In this document: positions 41,379 to 50,201 of the stretch, piece after piece
Layout: the number at the start of each line of letters is the position of its first letter
Numbering within the stretch: position 1 is the first letter of the stretch
DNA from: Rhizobiaceae bacterium
Lineage (GTDB): Bacteria > Pseudomonadota > Alphaproteobacteria > Rhizobiales > Rhizobiaceae
Length of the DNA stretch: 64,000 bases
Assembly (NCBI GenBank): GCA_025698895.1
Contig: JAILWO010000002.1
Location: forward strand, 682,001-746,000
Direction of reading: 5' to 3'
Notes under the pieces: generated by a model
What the model saw: the letters and a program-made list of their open reading frames with translations, nothing else
The model's database searches: none
What the model was told of the DNA's origin: nothing
Made by a program: the position numbers and the translations under genes

Positions 41379-42183
41379 CTATCGCCTCTGCAAAAGGCTG
41401 ACGGCGCTACCCAGCAGCGAACCCTCGCCGGTCTGCTTGCCGCCTTGCGAGGGAGCGTTTTCGAGTATCCGGTCCGCCATGCGCGAGAAGGGCAGGGACT
41501 GAAGCCAGACGCGGCCGTGCCCCTGCAAGGTCGCCAGGAACAACCCCTCGCCGCCGAACAGCATCGATTTGAGGTTGCCTGCGCGCTCGATCGAATAGTC
41601 GATGTCGGCCTCGAAGGCGACAAGGCAGCCGGTGTCGACACGCAGCTTCCCGCCCGTGAGCCGCTTCTCGATGATCGTCCCGCCGGCGTGCAGGAAGGCG
41701 AGACCATCGCCTTCCAGCTTCTGCAGCACGAAACCCTCGCCGCCGAACAGGCCGGTGCCGATCTTCTTGTGAAAGGCCGCGGCAACCCGCGTGCCGAAAG
41801 CGGCGCAGAGAAAAGCGTCCTTCTGGCAGAGTAGCGGCCCGCCAAGGCCTGCAAGATCGATCGGGACGATCTTTCCGGGATAGGCGGCGCCGAAGGCCAC
41901 GCGCGTGCGACCGCCCCCCCCGATGGGTGAAGTGGGTCATGAACAGCGATTCCTGCGTGAAGGCACGCATGGCCGCCCCGCCCAGCTTGCCCATCAGGCC
42001 CTGATCGGGATTGGAGCCGTCACCCATCTTCGTTTCGAAGGCGACGCCCTCTTCCATGTAGACCATGGCGCCGGCCTCGGCGATCACCGTCTCTTGCGGA
42101 TCGAGTTCGATCTCCACGAATTGCAGATCGTCTCCATGGATCATGAAGTCGACTTCGTGGCTCACCTTGGCCCTGGTACGCAT
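41379..42183 (-). pseudogene. AIM24/TIGR00266-family gene, interrupted by a frameshift
   Basis: The N-terminal part (from 42183) has [30 protein letters not shown] and [12 protein letters not shown]. The C-terminal part continues in another frame as [35 protein letters not shown] and [18 protein letters not shown]. Together they make one AIM24 protein of about 267 residues. The break is at an eight-base C run (41914-41921); loss of one base restores the frame. AIM24 relatives act at membranes, in mitochondria at cristae. The break may be a sequencing error, a true mutation or a phase-variable tract. Confidence 0.85.
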
Positions 42184-42202
42184 CCGCCTGCCCCCGACTT
42201 TC

Positions 42203-42934
42203 CTAGCGGTTGACGAAGGCGCAGTCGTACAGATTTACGATGTCCCAGCCCGGTTGGCCGATCGTGCCTGTCATCACCACGCCTTCACGGTTGTCCTTCA
42301 GGTTCGCGGGCACCACGTCCTTGCCGGCTATGTGGCAGTTGACCACGGCTTTCCCGCCTTGCGCCGGACTCAAATTGACCGCCGTCAAGTCGTTGGCGCT
42401 GGAATGTCCGCTGCCACGATAGTATCCGGTCACCGAAACCTCTGTACCGACGCCGCCGGTGATCGCCTCGTAGAGCGTGCCGATGGGGATTATCTGTTCC
42501 GAGCCCGGCTCCGCGGGCACATTCTGGTCGAACGCTTCGCCGATGGAGACCACCTCGCATTCCTTCATGTGCAGCTTCGGCTTCCTTTCCGGTGTGGCGT
42601 CGTCGAAATGGGTGAACGTGCCCTTGATGACGATCGGCTGTTCCCTTTTGACCCTTTCCCCGGATGGATCGGTCAGTTCGCAGTCGGCCATGCTGATTTC
42701 GCCCTCCGGCTCCGATGTGAACGAAAGGCGCCGGTTGATCTTGCCGCGCCGCGTCGCGATGTCGAGATAGCCGCCGAAGGTCACCGGCTGGTCCTTCCAG
42801 GCGAACATTGACGCATGCAGGTCGGCAACGGGAACGGGCGCGTCCTGCGCGGCGGAGTTTCCAGCGCTGGCCATCAGCGCCAATGCGCCGGTCAGGCCTA
42901 CGAGGAAGCGATACGAGATTTTCTGGTCTGTCAT
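42203..42934 (-). CDS. Secreted OB-fold-like protein
   Basis: A 243-residue protein with a signal peptide (about 1-30, ending SAAQD). Two segments look like OB-fold nucleic-acid-binding-like (tRNA_anti-like) strands: [15 protein letters not shown] to [12 protein letters not shown], and [11 protein letters not shown] to [10 protein letters not shown]. Four cysteines are spread through the mature part. The ATG at 42934 is chosen so that the signal is N-terminal. Part of the same-strand envelope cluster; no known function. Confidence 0.6.
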   Translation of the reverse strand: MTDQKISYRFLVGLTGALALMASAGNSAAQDAPVPVADLHASMFAWKDQPVTFGGYLDIATRRGKINRRLSFTSEPEGEISMADCELTDPSGERVKREQPIVIKGTFTHFDDATPERKPKLHMKECEVVSIGEAFDQNVPAEPGSEQIIPIGTLYEAITGGVGTEVSVTGYYRGSGHSSANDLTAVNLSPAQGGKAVVNCHIAGKDVVPANLKDNREGVVMTGTIGQPGWDIVNLYDCAFVNR

Positions 42935-42978
42935 TTCACCTAATCCTGGTTCGAGTTGTTCACCGTCTGCCGGGCGGC

Positions 42979-43245
42979 TCATTCGCCGCCGTCGACGTCG
43001 CTGCAGGCATCCATCGCGGTCATGACAAGCTGCCTGTCGTTGCCCGTCAGGTCTTCGAGGGCGATCGCGAAGAGACGCTCGCCGTCATCGCCGAGCTTTT
43101 CCACGAGGCATGCCGCCTGGGCCGGTGCCGCGCCCTCGCGGATCATCGCCTCGGTCAGGTCGCCCCGGTTTCCGTCGTCGGCCGCGAGCGCCGGTACCGG
43201 AATGCACAGGCCCGCGATCGCGGCGATCGCTGTTGGCATTCTCAT
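42979..43245 (-). CDS. Small secreted two-cysteine protein
   Basis: An 88-residue protein with a signal peptide ending PALAAD. The mature 66 residues are helical, with two cysteines (AQAACLVEKLG and DACSDVDGG) that could form a disulfide. A strong GGGGGGAGG site precedes the ATG at 43245. No family is recognised. It lies between the OB-fold-like gene and the lipoprotein gene with short gaps. Confidence 0.6.
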   Translation of the reverse strand: MRMPTAIAAIAGLCIPVPALAADDGNRGDLTEAMIREGAAPAQAACLVEKLGDDGERLFAIALEDLTGNDRQLVMTAMDACSDVDGGE

Positions 43246-43277
43246 TTGAAACCTCCCCCCGCGATGTTCCGCCGGGT

Positions 43278-43769
43278 TCAGGCCGGAGGCGAGGCGACAC
43301 GCCACCCGTCACCTTCCCGCGCGACCTCGAACTCGTCCTCGCCCTCGTCCGAGCGGCCATCGAAGGAGATCGCGAAGAACACCTTGATCGACACCGTGTC
43401 GGCGCCACGGCTCTTGCGCGCGCGAAGCTGGAAGCTCTCGAGCGTCCATTCTTCCCATTCGGCGAGCTGCCGCTTCGTGCGGTCCGACGGCTCGGCGACC
43501 ATGGCCTTCTTCCACTCCTCGTCGCCGCGCGCCCGGCTGGCCAGGAACTTGACCACCGCCGCCTCCGGCGTATCCGCGCGGGGATTGATCGACGCAGCGG
43601 CGGCCGCATCGACCACCGGCGCGTGTTCGTACGTCTCCCATCCGCGATCGTCCGGTGCGGCGGTCGCCGGCGGCGTGTAGGACGTGGCGGGTGGTTCGGC
43701 CTGGCAGGCGCCGACCATCAGGCCGGCCGACATCCCGGCGGCAGTTGCAATCCTTGTGACCCAGCGCAT
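43278..43769 (-). CDS. Putative lipoprotein, first gene of the envelope cluster
   Basis: A 163-residue protein with a lipobox LMVGAC, so the mature protein should be lipid-anchored at C22. A proline-rich stretch (about 25-42) is followed by a compact alpha/beta domain (about 65-160) ending DGWRVASPPA, reminiscent of small DUF4878 or NTF2-like secreted domains. No catalytic motif is seen. It is the most upstream gene in the minus-strand run, so the cluster promoter should lie in 43770-43922. Confidence 0.65.
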   Translation of the reverse strand: MRWVTRIATAAGMSAGLMVGACQAEPPATSYTPPATAAPDDRGWETYEHAPVVDAAAAASINPRADTPEAAVVKFLASRARGDEEWKKAMVAEPSDRTKRQLAEWEEWTLESFQLRARKSRGADTVSIKVFFAISFDGRSDEGEDEFEVAREGDGWRVASPPA

Positions 43770-43922
43770 TCCGTCCTCCGCTCACGAAAATCGTGACGGA
43801 CCGTAGCAATCGGGACGGGATAGGGCTTGGATTCCGCGGCACCTCGATTTGGACCATGCGGAACCGGCGGTCGCGCGCAGGATCGGACGCCCGGCCTGCT
43901 GCTGCCACCCGCGCGGATTTGG

Positions 43923-45002
43923 TCAGCCGGGCACCAACGCCATGGGCCCTGCGAGAACCAGCGCGACGAGTTCGACCTGCCGATGCGTATCCGTCTTCTG
44001 GAATATGTTGCGCATGTGGTAGGCGATGGTGGTTTCGGACACGCCGAGCGCCGTTGCTATCTCGCCCGGACGCGCGCCTTCCGCGATCCGCAAGGCAACC
44101 TGGGATTCGGTCGGCGTCAATCCGAACCATGTCGCCAGCATCTCTTCGCGCAACTGCGGCCGGCGCTCGGGATCGGCGAGGAATATGATCACGGCGGGCT
44201 TCGGACCCTCTACCGTTTTCGGCGCTGCCAGCGGAGAAGCCACGAGCAGCAGGTCCCGGCGACCGGACGGTCGTGATATGCGAAGACAGACGACACCGTC
44301 GCGGCCTTCCCTCTTCGCGGTTGCGGCCTCCGAAATCGCGTCATGAAGCGCCTGCCTGTGCTCGGCGCGAGACAATCGCAGCTCGTCGTCGATCCTCAAG
44401 CCGTACGCGTCGGCGGTCAGCTCATGAGCCGCCCTGTTGGCGAACCTCAGCCGGCACTCCCCGTCCAGAAGCACGACGCCAAGAGCGATATGATCAAGGA
44501 CACCCGCGATGCCCCGGTAGGTATCCGGGTCGACATCGTCATGCAGACCGGCCAGCGCGCCCCGCAGACGATCCATGTCGGAAGCGACCTTTTGCCGGAC
44601 GCGCTCCACTTGCCTGAGATGTGCGGCGACCGTGGCGAGCAACAGGTCGAAATCCACCGGCTTGACGAGATAATCATCGGCGCCCGAACGCTTGCCCTCC
44701 ACAACCTCACGCGGATCGGCAAGCGCGGTCAGGAAAATGAAGGGGACATCGGCGAACTCGGGCCGCCTCGCGCGAATGTCACGCATCACGTCATAGCCAT
44801 TGCCGCCGGGCATGTTGATATCGCACAGAATGAGGTCGGGCCTGATCGTCTCGAGCTGCTCAAGCGCCTGTTGCCCGCTCTGTGCCTCGATCACGGCATA
44901 GCCGGCCTCCTCGAGTTCCTCGACGAGATCGGTCCTCAGGTCGTCTTCGTCCTCGACGCACAGGATGAGCGCGCGCTCGTCTGATCGGTTGTTCGGTATC
45001 AT
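43923..45002 (-). CDS. Response regulator with receiver and LuxR-type DNA-binding domain
   Basis: A 359-residue regulator. Residues about 12-130 are a receiver: CVEDEDD acidic pocket, phosphoacceptor aspartate in LILCDINMPGGNG, and lysine in YLVKPVD. The middle (about 170-280) looks PAS-like. The C-terminus (about 290-355) is a LuxR helix-turn-helix (LTPTESQVALRIAEGARPGE, SETTIAYHMRNIFQKTDTH). Its start overlaps the kinase stop (ATGA), so it is the cognate partner. Targets are not visible from the window. Confidence 0.9.
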   Translation of the reverse strand: MIPNNRSDERALILCVEDEDDLRTDLVEELEEAGYAVIEAQSGQQALEQLETIRPDLILCDINMPGGNGYDVMRDIRARRPEFADVPFIFLTALADPREVVEGKRSGADDYLVKPVDFDLLLATVAAHLRQVERVRQKVASDMDRLRGALAGLHDDVDPDTYRGIAGVLDHIALGVVLLDGECRLRFANRAAHELTADAYGLRIDDELRLSRAEHRQALHDAISEAATAKREGRDGVVCLRISRPSGRRDLLLVASPLAAPKTVEGPKPAVIIFLADPERRPQLREEMLATWFGLTPTESQVALRIAEGARPGEIATALGVSETTIAYHMRNIFQKTDTHRQVELVALVLAGPMALVPG

Positions 45003-46429
45003 GGGACTGCCTGGCCTTCCCGGTGTGCGAACTCCTCGCCGGCTGCACTTCCGCCGTTCGGTGCCTCTTCGACCAGAGGCAGGCGAAGCGTGAACGTCGA
45101 ACCGGCGCCCTCGCAGGTCTCCACGTCGATATCGCCGCCCTGCATACGCGCCAGATTGCGCGCCAGATTGAGGCCGATGCCCGTGCCGGGCACACCCGAG
45201 GCGGTACTGGCCCGGAAAAACCGCTCGAACAGCCGAGGCATCTCACGGGCCGGAATGCCGACCCCCTCGTCGCGTACGGAGCAAAGCGCGGCGCCGTCAT
45301 GCGCTTCGACGCGCACTTCGACCGGCTTGTCGGGCGGCGAGTATTTGACCGCGTTGGATATCAAATTGTCCACGATGTGCTCGATCATCACCGGATCGCA
45401 TCGCGTGCATATCTCCGCCGACCCGGAACGGCCGGCGGCGACGAAATTGATCCGCCGTCCAGGCGTGTGCTCCCTGTGGCGTTCGCAAATGCCCCGCACC
45501 AGGCCGACGAGATCGAAGGACTGCAGGTGCACCTCGATCTGTCCGGTGTCGAGGCGCGCGGCATCCAGCGTCCGCTCCACCAGCCGGGCAAGCCTCCGGG
45601 TCGCTGTCCGTACCCTGCCGACCCGCTCCGCGATCTCGGTGGCGGTCACGCGCTCGCCCCGCCGCGAAAGGCGCTGCATGCTGGAATCGATAATGGCAAG
45701 CGGTGTCCTGAACTGATGGGAAATCGTCGACGCAAAGTCGCGATAGAACCGGCTGACCGCGCGCTCCCGCTCCAGTTCCTTTTCGAGTTCCCTGGCCGCG
45801 CGCAGCGACCGTTCGGCCGAGCGAACCCGGCGAAGCGTCGATACGAGACGAATGGACAGCACCGCGCCGCTGATCATGATGCCGAGGATCGCGGCCAGCA
45901 CTTGCCACAGCGCGTGGCGGTATGAATCGAGCCGCTCGCCGATCGCGTTCCATTCCCTGACCATCGCGGCGTTGGCGGCGCGGGCAAGCCATGCGTTCAG
46001 CCGCTGCAGGGTCTCGTGAGCCTGCACCGGAAAGGCCGCGCCTCCCGCCGGCGGATCCCCGTAGGCACGCCCCATGTCGATCGCGGCATCGGACAGGCTT
46101 AGAAATTCGCGATCCAGGCCCAGCGTCTCGAGATAGCGATATTGCGGACCTTCCCGCATCAGGGTCAGACGGCTCACCAGCACGTCGAAGCGGCGCTCCA
46201 CATCCGTGTCCTGGGCGCCGTTCGTCCCGCGCACGATCTCGCTGTCGAGCCGCAGGCTGGCCACATGGGCCTGATAGATGACCCACAGCATGTTCTCAGC
46301 CGCGTTGATGCGCATGTTGCGCTCGATTTCGGTGAGTTTCACCAGCGCGACGCCAAGAAAAACCGCAAGCGCGGCAATGATCGCAACGTTGATCACATGC
46401 GCGAATCCGCTGTTGCGACCTGATTTCAT
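44999..46429 (-). CDS. Membrane sensor histidine kinase
   Basis: A 476-residue kinase. Two transmembrane helices (about 8-30 and 165-188) bracket a helical periplasmic sensor. A coiled region with ARELEKELERERAVSRFYRD leads to the H-box TISHQFRTPLAIID. The ATPase has NLISNAVKYSP, DEGVGIPAREMPRLFERFF and GTGIGLNLAR. The ATG at 46429 overlaps the stop of the upstream gene (ATGA). The upstream gene encodes a periplasmic molybdopterin-fold protein, a possible sensory partner. Confidence 0.9.
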   Translation of the reverse strand: MKSGRNSGFAHVINVAIIAALAVFLGVALVKLTEIERNMRINAAENMLWVIYQAHVASLRLDSEIVRGTNGAQDTDVERRFDVLVSRLTLMREGPQYRYLETLGLDREFLSLSDAAIDMGRAYGDPPAGGAAFPVQAHETLQRLNAWLARAANAAMVREWNAIGERLDSYRHALWQVLAAILGIMISGAVLSIRLVSTLRRVRSAERSLRAARELEKELERERAVSRFYRDFASTISHQFRTPLAIIDSSMQRLSRRGERVTATEIAERVGRVRTATRRLARLVERTLDAARLDTGQIEVHLQSFDLVGLVRGICERHREHTPGRRINFVAAGRSGSAEICTRCDPVMIEHIVDNLISNAVKYSPPDKPVEVRVEAHDGAALCSVRDEGVGIPAREMPRLFERFFRASTASGVPGTGIGLNLARNLARMQGGDIDVETCEGAGSTFTLRLPLVEEAPNGGSAAGEEFAHREGQAVP

Positions 46430-46926
46430 CTGACTTCTATATGGATCAGTTGCCAGACCCATCTGTAGTCATAGCGGATGTCCTGAAGCTCCCGATGTTC
46501 ATCGCGGGGATATACGATCCATAACGGCCCCTTGTCCTGCGTCGTCAAAGCCTGGTCGTCCATCCGGTAGGCGGCCAGCACGTCAAACTTCGTGAAATCG
46601 GAGATGGGAATGTCGATCACGTAGTCGTTGAGGGCGGTCGCCGTGATCGTCGTCCCGTTCGCACCGACAAGTTCCAGGAGGTCACGCATCAGGAAGCCTT
46701 CGAAGCTCCTGACGCCGTCGGTGACCGACGTCGTGGTGTGCAGCGCATGCCGCGGCAATGCCTCGATCATCGCGCGGTCGAAATGAGCTTCGTCTTCCGC
46801 GTTCGTCCGGGAGATGCGGCCCGATACGCGAAGCAGGACCTCGCCTTCAGGCGGCGGCAAGGCGCTCTGGGCCGATGCTCCGGTCGCGGACGCCAGCGCG
46901 AGAAAGGCGACGACAAGCCCGAACAT
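46426..46926 (-). CDS. Periplasmic molybdopterin-oxidoreductase-fold protein without metal cysteine
   Basis: A 166-residue secreted protein. After a signal ending GASAQ it resembles the small oxidoreductase molybdopterin-binding (sulfite-oxidase-like) domain: VRSFEGFLMRDLLELVGANG, IDIPISDF and GPLWIVYPRDEH. No cysteine is present at all, so molybdenum cannot be bound through the usual cysteine. It is more likely a ligand-binding or sensory protein than an enzyme. It is coupled (ATGA) to the kinase and regulator genes. The start at 46926 puts the signal at the N-terminus; an upstream in-frame ATG at 47061 exists. Confidence 0.72.
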   Translation of the reverse strand: MFGLVVAFLALASATGASAQSALPPPEGEVLLRVSGRISRTNAEDEAHFDRAMIEALPRHALHTTTSVTDGVRSFEGFLMRDLLELVGANGTTITATALNDYVIDIPISDFTKFDVLAAYRMDDQALTTQDKGPLWIVYPRDEHRELQDIRYDYRWVWQLIHIEVR

Positions 46927-47361
46927 CCAGGCCCGCGTCCTCCCGCCAGATCGGCGCCCCTGTCCAGGGACCGCAGCAAAAAGCGCGGCCCGGGGCGGGC
47001 GTCTTGGCTCGCGAACATGTATCAACGTTTCCCCTCCGGCATCAGCAGCCAGCCGCGCCATTATTCGCAGTGCCGCCTTCAAGAGCAACAAGCAACTCGC
47101 TAGCTCAAAATCCCGAAGAGCCGTCGGCACGTACCATCTATTCGGGAGCTTACGTCCATTTTGCTTCGCTCTCCCCCTCCGAACGGACGGGGCGCTCCTG
47201 AATTGCCACGTTAATATGACGAGCGTGAAGCTGGGTGTGGGGCCTCCGGCAGAGCGGAACAGGTGCGAGGCGATGGGCTCGCCGGAACGTCCGCCCGTGC
47301 GGCACGTGTGACCGGCGACCTCCATGAGGGCCTTGCCAACGGCATTGGGGTTACCGGATTC
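46927..47361. other. 435-base divergent gap before the sensor triad and the AraC-type gene
   Basis: It should contain promoters in both directions. One inverted repeat is visible, TCCCGAA (47111-47117) and TTCGGGA (47141-47147). No convincing coding sequence is seen. Confidence 0.5.
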
Positions 47362-48396
47362 ATGAACACGCCATTGATATCCGCCAACGGGTTCGCGAAG
47401 TCGCGCTTTTCCGCCAGCCTTCTGCCCGAACGGGACCGCATCGCCATCTGGCGCGAGGTTTTCGGCCGCACGAACGTCCGCCTCGACATGAAGCCGCTGA
47501 GCGATGAGCCGTTCCGCTGCGAGTGTGACGCGCTTTCCTTCTCCGATATCGCCATCCTGCAGGGCTCTTCCAGTGCGTTTTCGGCCACGCGGACGCGGGA
47601 ATTGCTTTCGGACAACCGCCACGACATCTCACTGGTGCTGCCCCTGAAGGGAAGGGCGTGGGCTGCCCAGTCGGGAAAGGAAGCCGACATCGCCGAGGGC
47701 CAGGCGATCGTGCTGGACACCTCGCGAACGGGACCGGTCCATTTTCCGGGCCGCACCGACTACATCAACATCTGCGTCCCCGGAACCGCCCTGGCACCGT
47801 TGGTTCCCGACCTCGCGGACGCGGCGATGACCGTCATACCGGCCGATAGCGAGCCGCTGCGGCTCATTCTCGGCTACTATCGGCTTCTGCGGAATGAAAA
47901 CGCGCCCGGTTCGCCGGACACCGCCGGAATCGTATCGGCGCATTTCCACGACCTGATCGCGGCGGCGGTCAATCACGCCCGCGATCCGCGCTCGTCGACG
48001 GAGCGCCTGGGCATCCGCGCCGCGCGGCTGAAGGCGCTCAAGGCCGACATTGCCCGACACGCCCATACCGCCGACCTGACGATCGACGCGGTGGCCAGGC
48101 GGCTCCGGATCTCACCGCGCTACATCCGCAAATTGCTGGCGGGCGAAAACACCACCTTTTCCGAACTCGTGCTGAGCGCGCGCCTGCGGCGCGCGCACCA
48201 CATACTGGCCGATCCAAGACAGACGGATCGCAGCATCTGCGACGTCGCCTTCGGCGTCGGTTTCGGCGATCTCTCCTACTTCAACCGCACATTCCGCCGG
48301 CGTTTCGGCGCCACCCCGTCCGATGTTCGAAACGGCACAATGCGCAACGACCCCCGGCGGCCACGCGAAACATACACGGCATCTTGCTCCGGCTGA
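47362..48396 (+). CDS. AraC-family transcriptional regulator
   Basis: A 344-residue regulator. The N-terminal domain (about 10-200) is an AraC-binding-like cupin (DISLVLPLKGRAWAAQ, AIVLDTSRTGPVHF). The C-terminal 100 residues carry two helix-turn-helix units (LTIDAVARRLRISPRYIRKL; ICDVAFGVGFGDLSYFNRTF). The ATG at 47362 is chosen; longer in-frame starts back to 47263 lack support. Divergent from the sensor triad across 435 bases. Its target and inducer are unknown. Confidence 0.87.
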   Translation: MNTPLISANGFAKSRFSASLLPERDRIAIWREVFGRTNVRLDMKPLSDEPFRCECDALSFSDIAILQGSSSAFSATRTRELLSDNRHDISLVLPLKGRAWAAQSGKEADIAEGQAIVLDTSRTGPVHFPGRTDYINICVPGTALAPLVPDLADAAMTVIPADSEPLRLILGYYRLLRNENAPGSPDTAGIVSAHFHDLIAAAVNHARDPRSSTERLGIRAARLKALKADIARHAHTADLTIDAVARRLRISPRYIRKLLAGENTTFSELVLSARLRRAHHILADPRQTDRSICDVAFGVGFGDLSYFNRTFRRRFGATPSDVRNGTMRNDPRRPRETYTASCSG

Positions 48397-48480
48397 ACCG
48401 TCCCGCCATCCTCTTCCCGGTCCCGTCCGGAACAAGCGCGCGATCCGCGCGTTCTGCCGGCTCAACGGAGAACCATCCCG

Positions 48481-48651
48481 ATGGCCCGCCTCATCATCAT
48501 GCTGCTTGCCGGCTACGGCGCGATAAAGCTCGGTCAGCGTTTCGTGGCGCGCATTCCCGACATCGAGGATCACGGCGTCAGGCGGCTCGATGCCATGCCC
48601 GCCGACCTGGCCGACAGGGCCGGCGATGGCGTGTCCGGCCGGCCGGCCTAA
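48481..48651 (+). CDS. Small single-helix membrane protein
   Basis: A 56-residue open frame, ATG at 48481 to TAA at 48651. It starts MARLIIMLLAGYGAIKLGQR, a hydrophobic N-terminal helix, followed by a charged tail rich in aspartate and arginine. The bases AGAACCATCCCG before the start give only a weak ribosome site. Size and pattern suit a small membrane protein, but without comparison it could be a chance frame. It converges with the cystathionine beta-lyase gene. Confidence 0.4.
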   Translation: MARLIIMLLAGYGAIKLGQRFVARIPDIEDHGVRRLDAMPADLADRAGDGVSGRPA

Positions 48652-48662
48652 AAACGGATAGC

Positions 48663-49838
48663 TCAGTTGGCGTTGCGCGCGGCGTCGAGTGCCCGCGCGA
48701 GATCGGCCTTGAGGTCGTCGACGTCCTCCAGTCCGATCTGGAGACGGATCAATGGTCCGCCCTGCGGGGCCTTGGCGATGGTCCGGTCCGACAGGTTGAC
48801 GTGCACGGCCAGGCTTTCAAAGCCGCCCCAGGAATAGCCGAGCCCAAACAGCCGCAGCGCGTCGAGAAAGGCGTGGGCCTCGGGGGTTCCGCCGCCGTCG
48901 AGCACGATCGAGAAGATGCCGCTCGAGCCATTGAAGTCGCGCTTCCACAAGTGATGGCCCTCGAACCCTTCGAGCGCCGGATGCAGAACCTTCGCGACGC
49001 CCGGCTGCGTCTCGAGCCAGCGCGCGATCTCGAGCGCGCTCGCCTGGTGGCGTTCGAGACGAACCCCCATCGTCCTCAGGCCCCTCAGCACCTGGTAGAC
49101 ATCGTCGGGCGCGGCGCAACAGCCCATCGCCAGATGCGTGTCCCATAGCCGCGGCCAGCATCTCTCATTGGCCGACACCGTTCCCAGAAGCACGTCCGAA
49201 TGGCCAGCCGGGTATTTGGTGGCGGCGTGGATCGAAATGTCGACGCCGTGATCGAGCGGCCGGAAATAGAGCGGCGTCGCCCAGGTGTTGTCCATCATGA
49301 CCACCGCGCCTCGCTCGCGCGCGACCGCCGCGATGGCCGGGATGTCCTGCATCTCGAACGTGTTGGAGCCGGGGGATTCGGTGAAGACCACCTTCGTGTT
49401 GGCCTTCATGAGGTCGCCGATTCCCGCGCCGACGCCCGGACCATAATATTCCACGTCGACGCCGAGCCGCTTCAGCATCGAATCGGCGAAGTTGCGCGTC
49501 GGATGGTAGACCGAATCGACGATCAGGACGTGATCGCCGGACGACAGGAAGGCCAGCAGCGGGATCGTGACGGCCGCCAGCCCCGAGGGAACCGCGATCG
49601 TTCCCGCCGAGCCCTCCAGTTCGTCGATCGCGCCAGCCAGCGCGTCCGTGGTGGGCGTGCCGCGCGTGCCATAGGTGTATTTCTGGTTGCGGGAGGCCTT
49701 GGTCGCCGCGTCGGGGAACAGAACGGTCGAGGCGTGCACGACCGGCGGATTGACGAAACCGTGGAAGTCTCGTGGATTCCAGCCGGCATGCGCCAGCCTC
49801 GTGTTCGGCCCCTGCCGCTCGCGCTCGCCGTCCGACAT
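48663..49838 (-). CDS. metC: Cystathionine beta-lyase (MetC family)
   Basis: A 391-residue PLP enzyme of the Cys/Met-metabolism family. Marks are YGTRGTPTTDALAGAIDELEG, GPGVGAGIGDLM, MMDNTWATPLYFRPLDHG and the PLP lysine in HAATKYPAGHSD. It cleaves cystathionine to homocysteine, pyruvate and ammonia, or can release hydrogen sulfide from cysteine. The ATG at 49838 is preceded by GGAG; a longer frame to 50186 is not needed. It is divergent from aapJ across 363 bases. Confidence 0.88.
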   Translation of the reverse strand: MSDGERERQGPNTRLAHAGWNPRDFHGFVNPPVVHASTVLFPDAATKASRNQKYTYGTRGTPTTDALAGAIDELEGSAGTIAVPSGLAAVTIPLLAFLSSGDHVLIVDSVYHPTRNFADSMLKRLGVDVEYYGPGVGAGIGDLMKANTKVVFTESPGSNTFEMQDIPAIAAVARERGAVVMMDNTWATPLYFRPLDHGVDISIHAATKYPAGHSDVLLGTVSANERCWPRLWDTHLAMGCCAAPDDVYQVLRGLRTMGVRLERHQASALEIARWLETQPGVAKVLHPALEGFEGHHLWKRDFNGSSGIFSIVLDGGGTPEAHAFLDALRLFGLGYSWGGFESLAVHVNLSDRTIAKAPQGGPLIRLQIGLEDVDDLKADLARALDAARNAN

Positions 49839-50201
49839 GCAAACTCCATTTGACGCTGAAATCCCGGTGGCCGGCATGGCGGCCGGATGCCGCTCAACTA
49901 TGCGTCGCGCGCGATGCCGGTCAAGGCGGCCGCACTCGAAGGAACTGCCGTGGCGTTGGGCAATCCGCCTCGAATTTGGCCGGATATCGCCTCGTCCCCG
50001 CGAATTGCGCCCGCGATCTGGCCCATTGGCGTTTCGCGCTTGACCCAAAAGGAAAAAGCGCCTTCGATGGCCTTCTTCATCGGGAGGCGCGCCGGAAAGG
50101 GCCGGCGTGCGGCGGGGATTGACGGGACGTTCGCGGCCGGCCGTTCCCGCGAGGCAAAAAAATGCGGGGAAATGGGCCCCGCGCAAAGAAAGGGTTTCAG
50201 T
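49839..50201. other. 363-base divergent gap with structured aapJ leader
   Basis: A TTGACC (50040-50045) is a possible -35 element for aapJ. The 140 bases before the aapJ start hold at least two perfect short stems, CGCCGG with CCGGCG (50090-50107) and GCGGGG with CCCCGC (50164-50182). The upstream aapJ leader could be a target of small-RNA control. No gene is visible. Confidence 0.45.
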
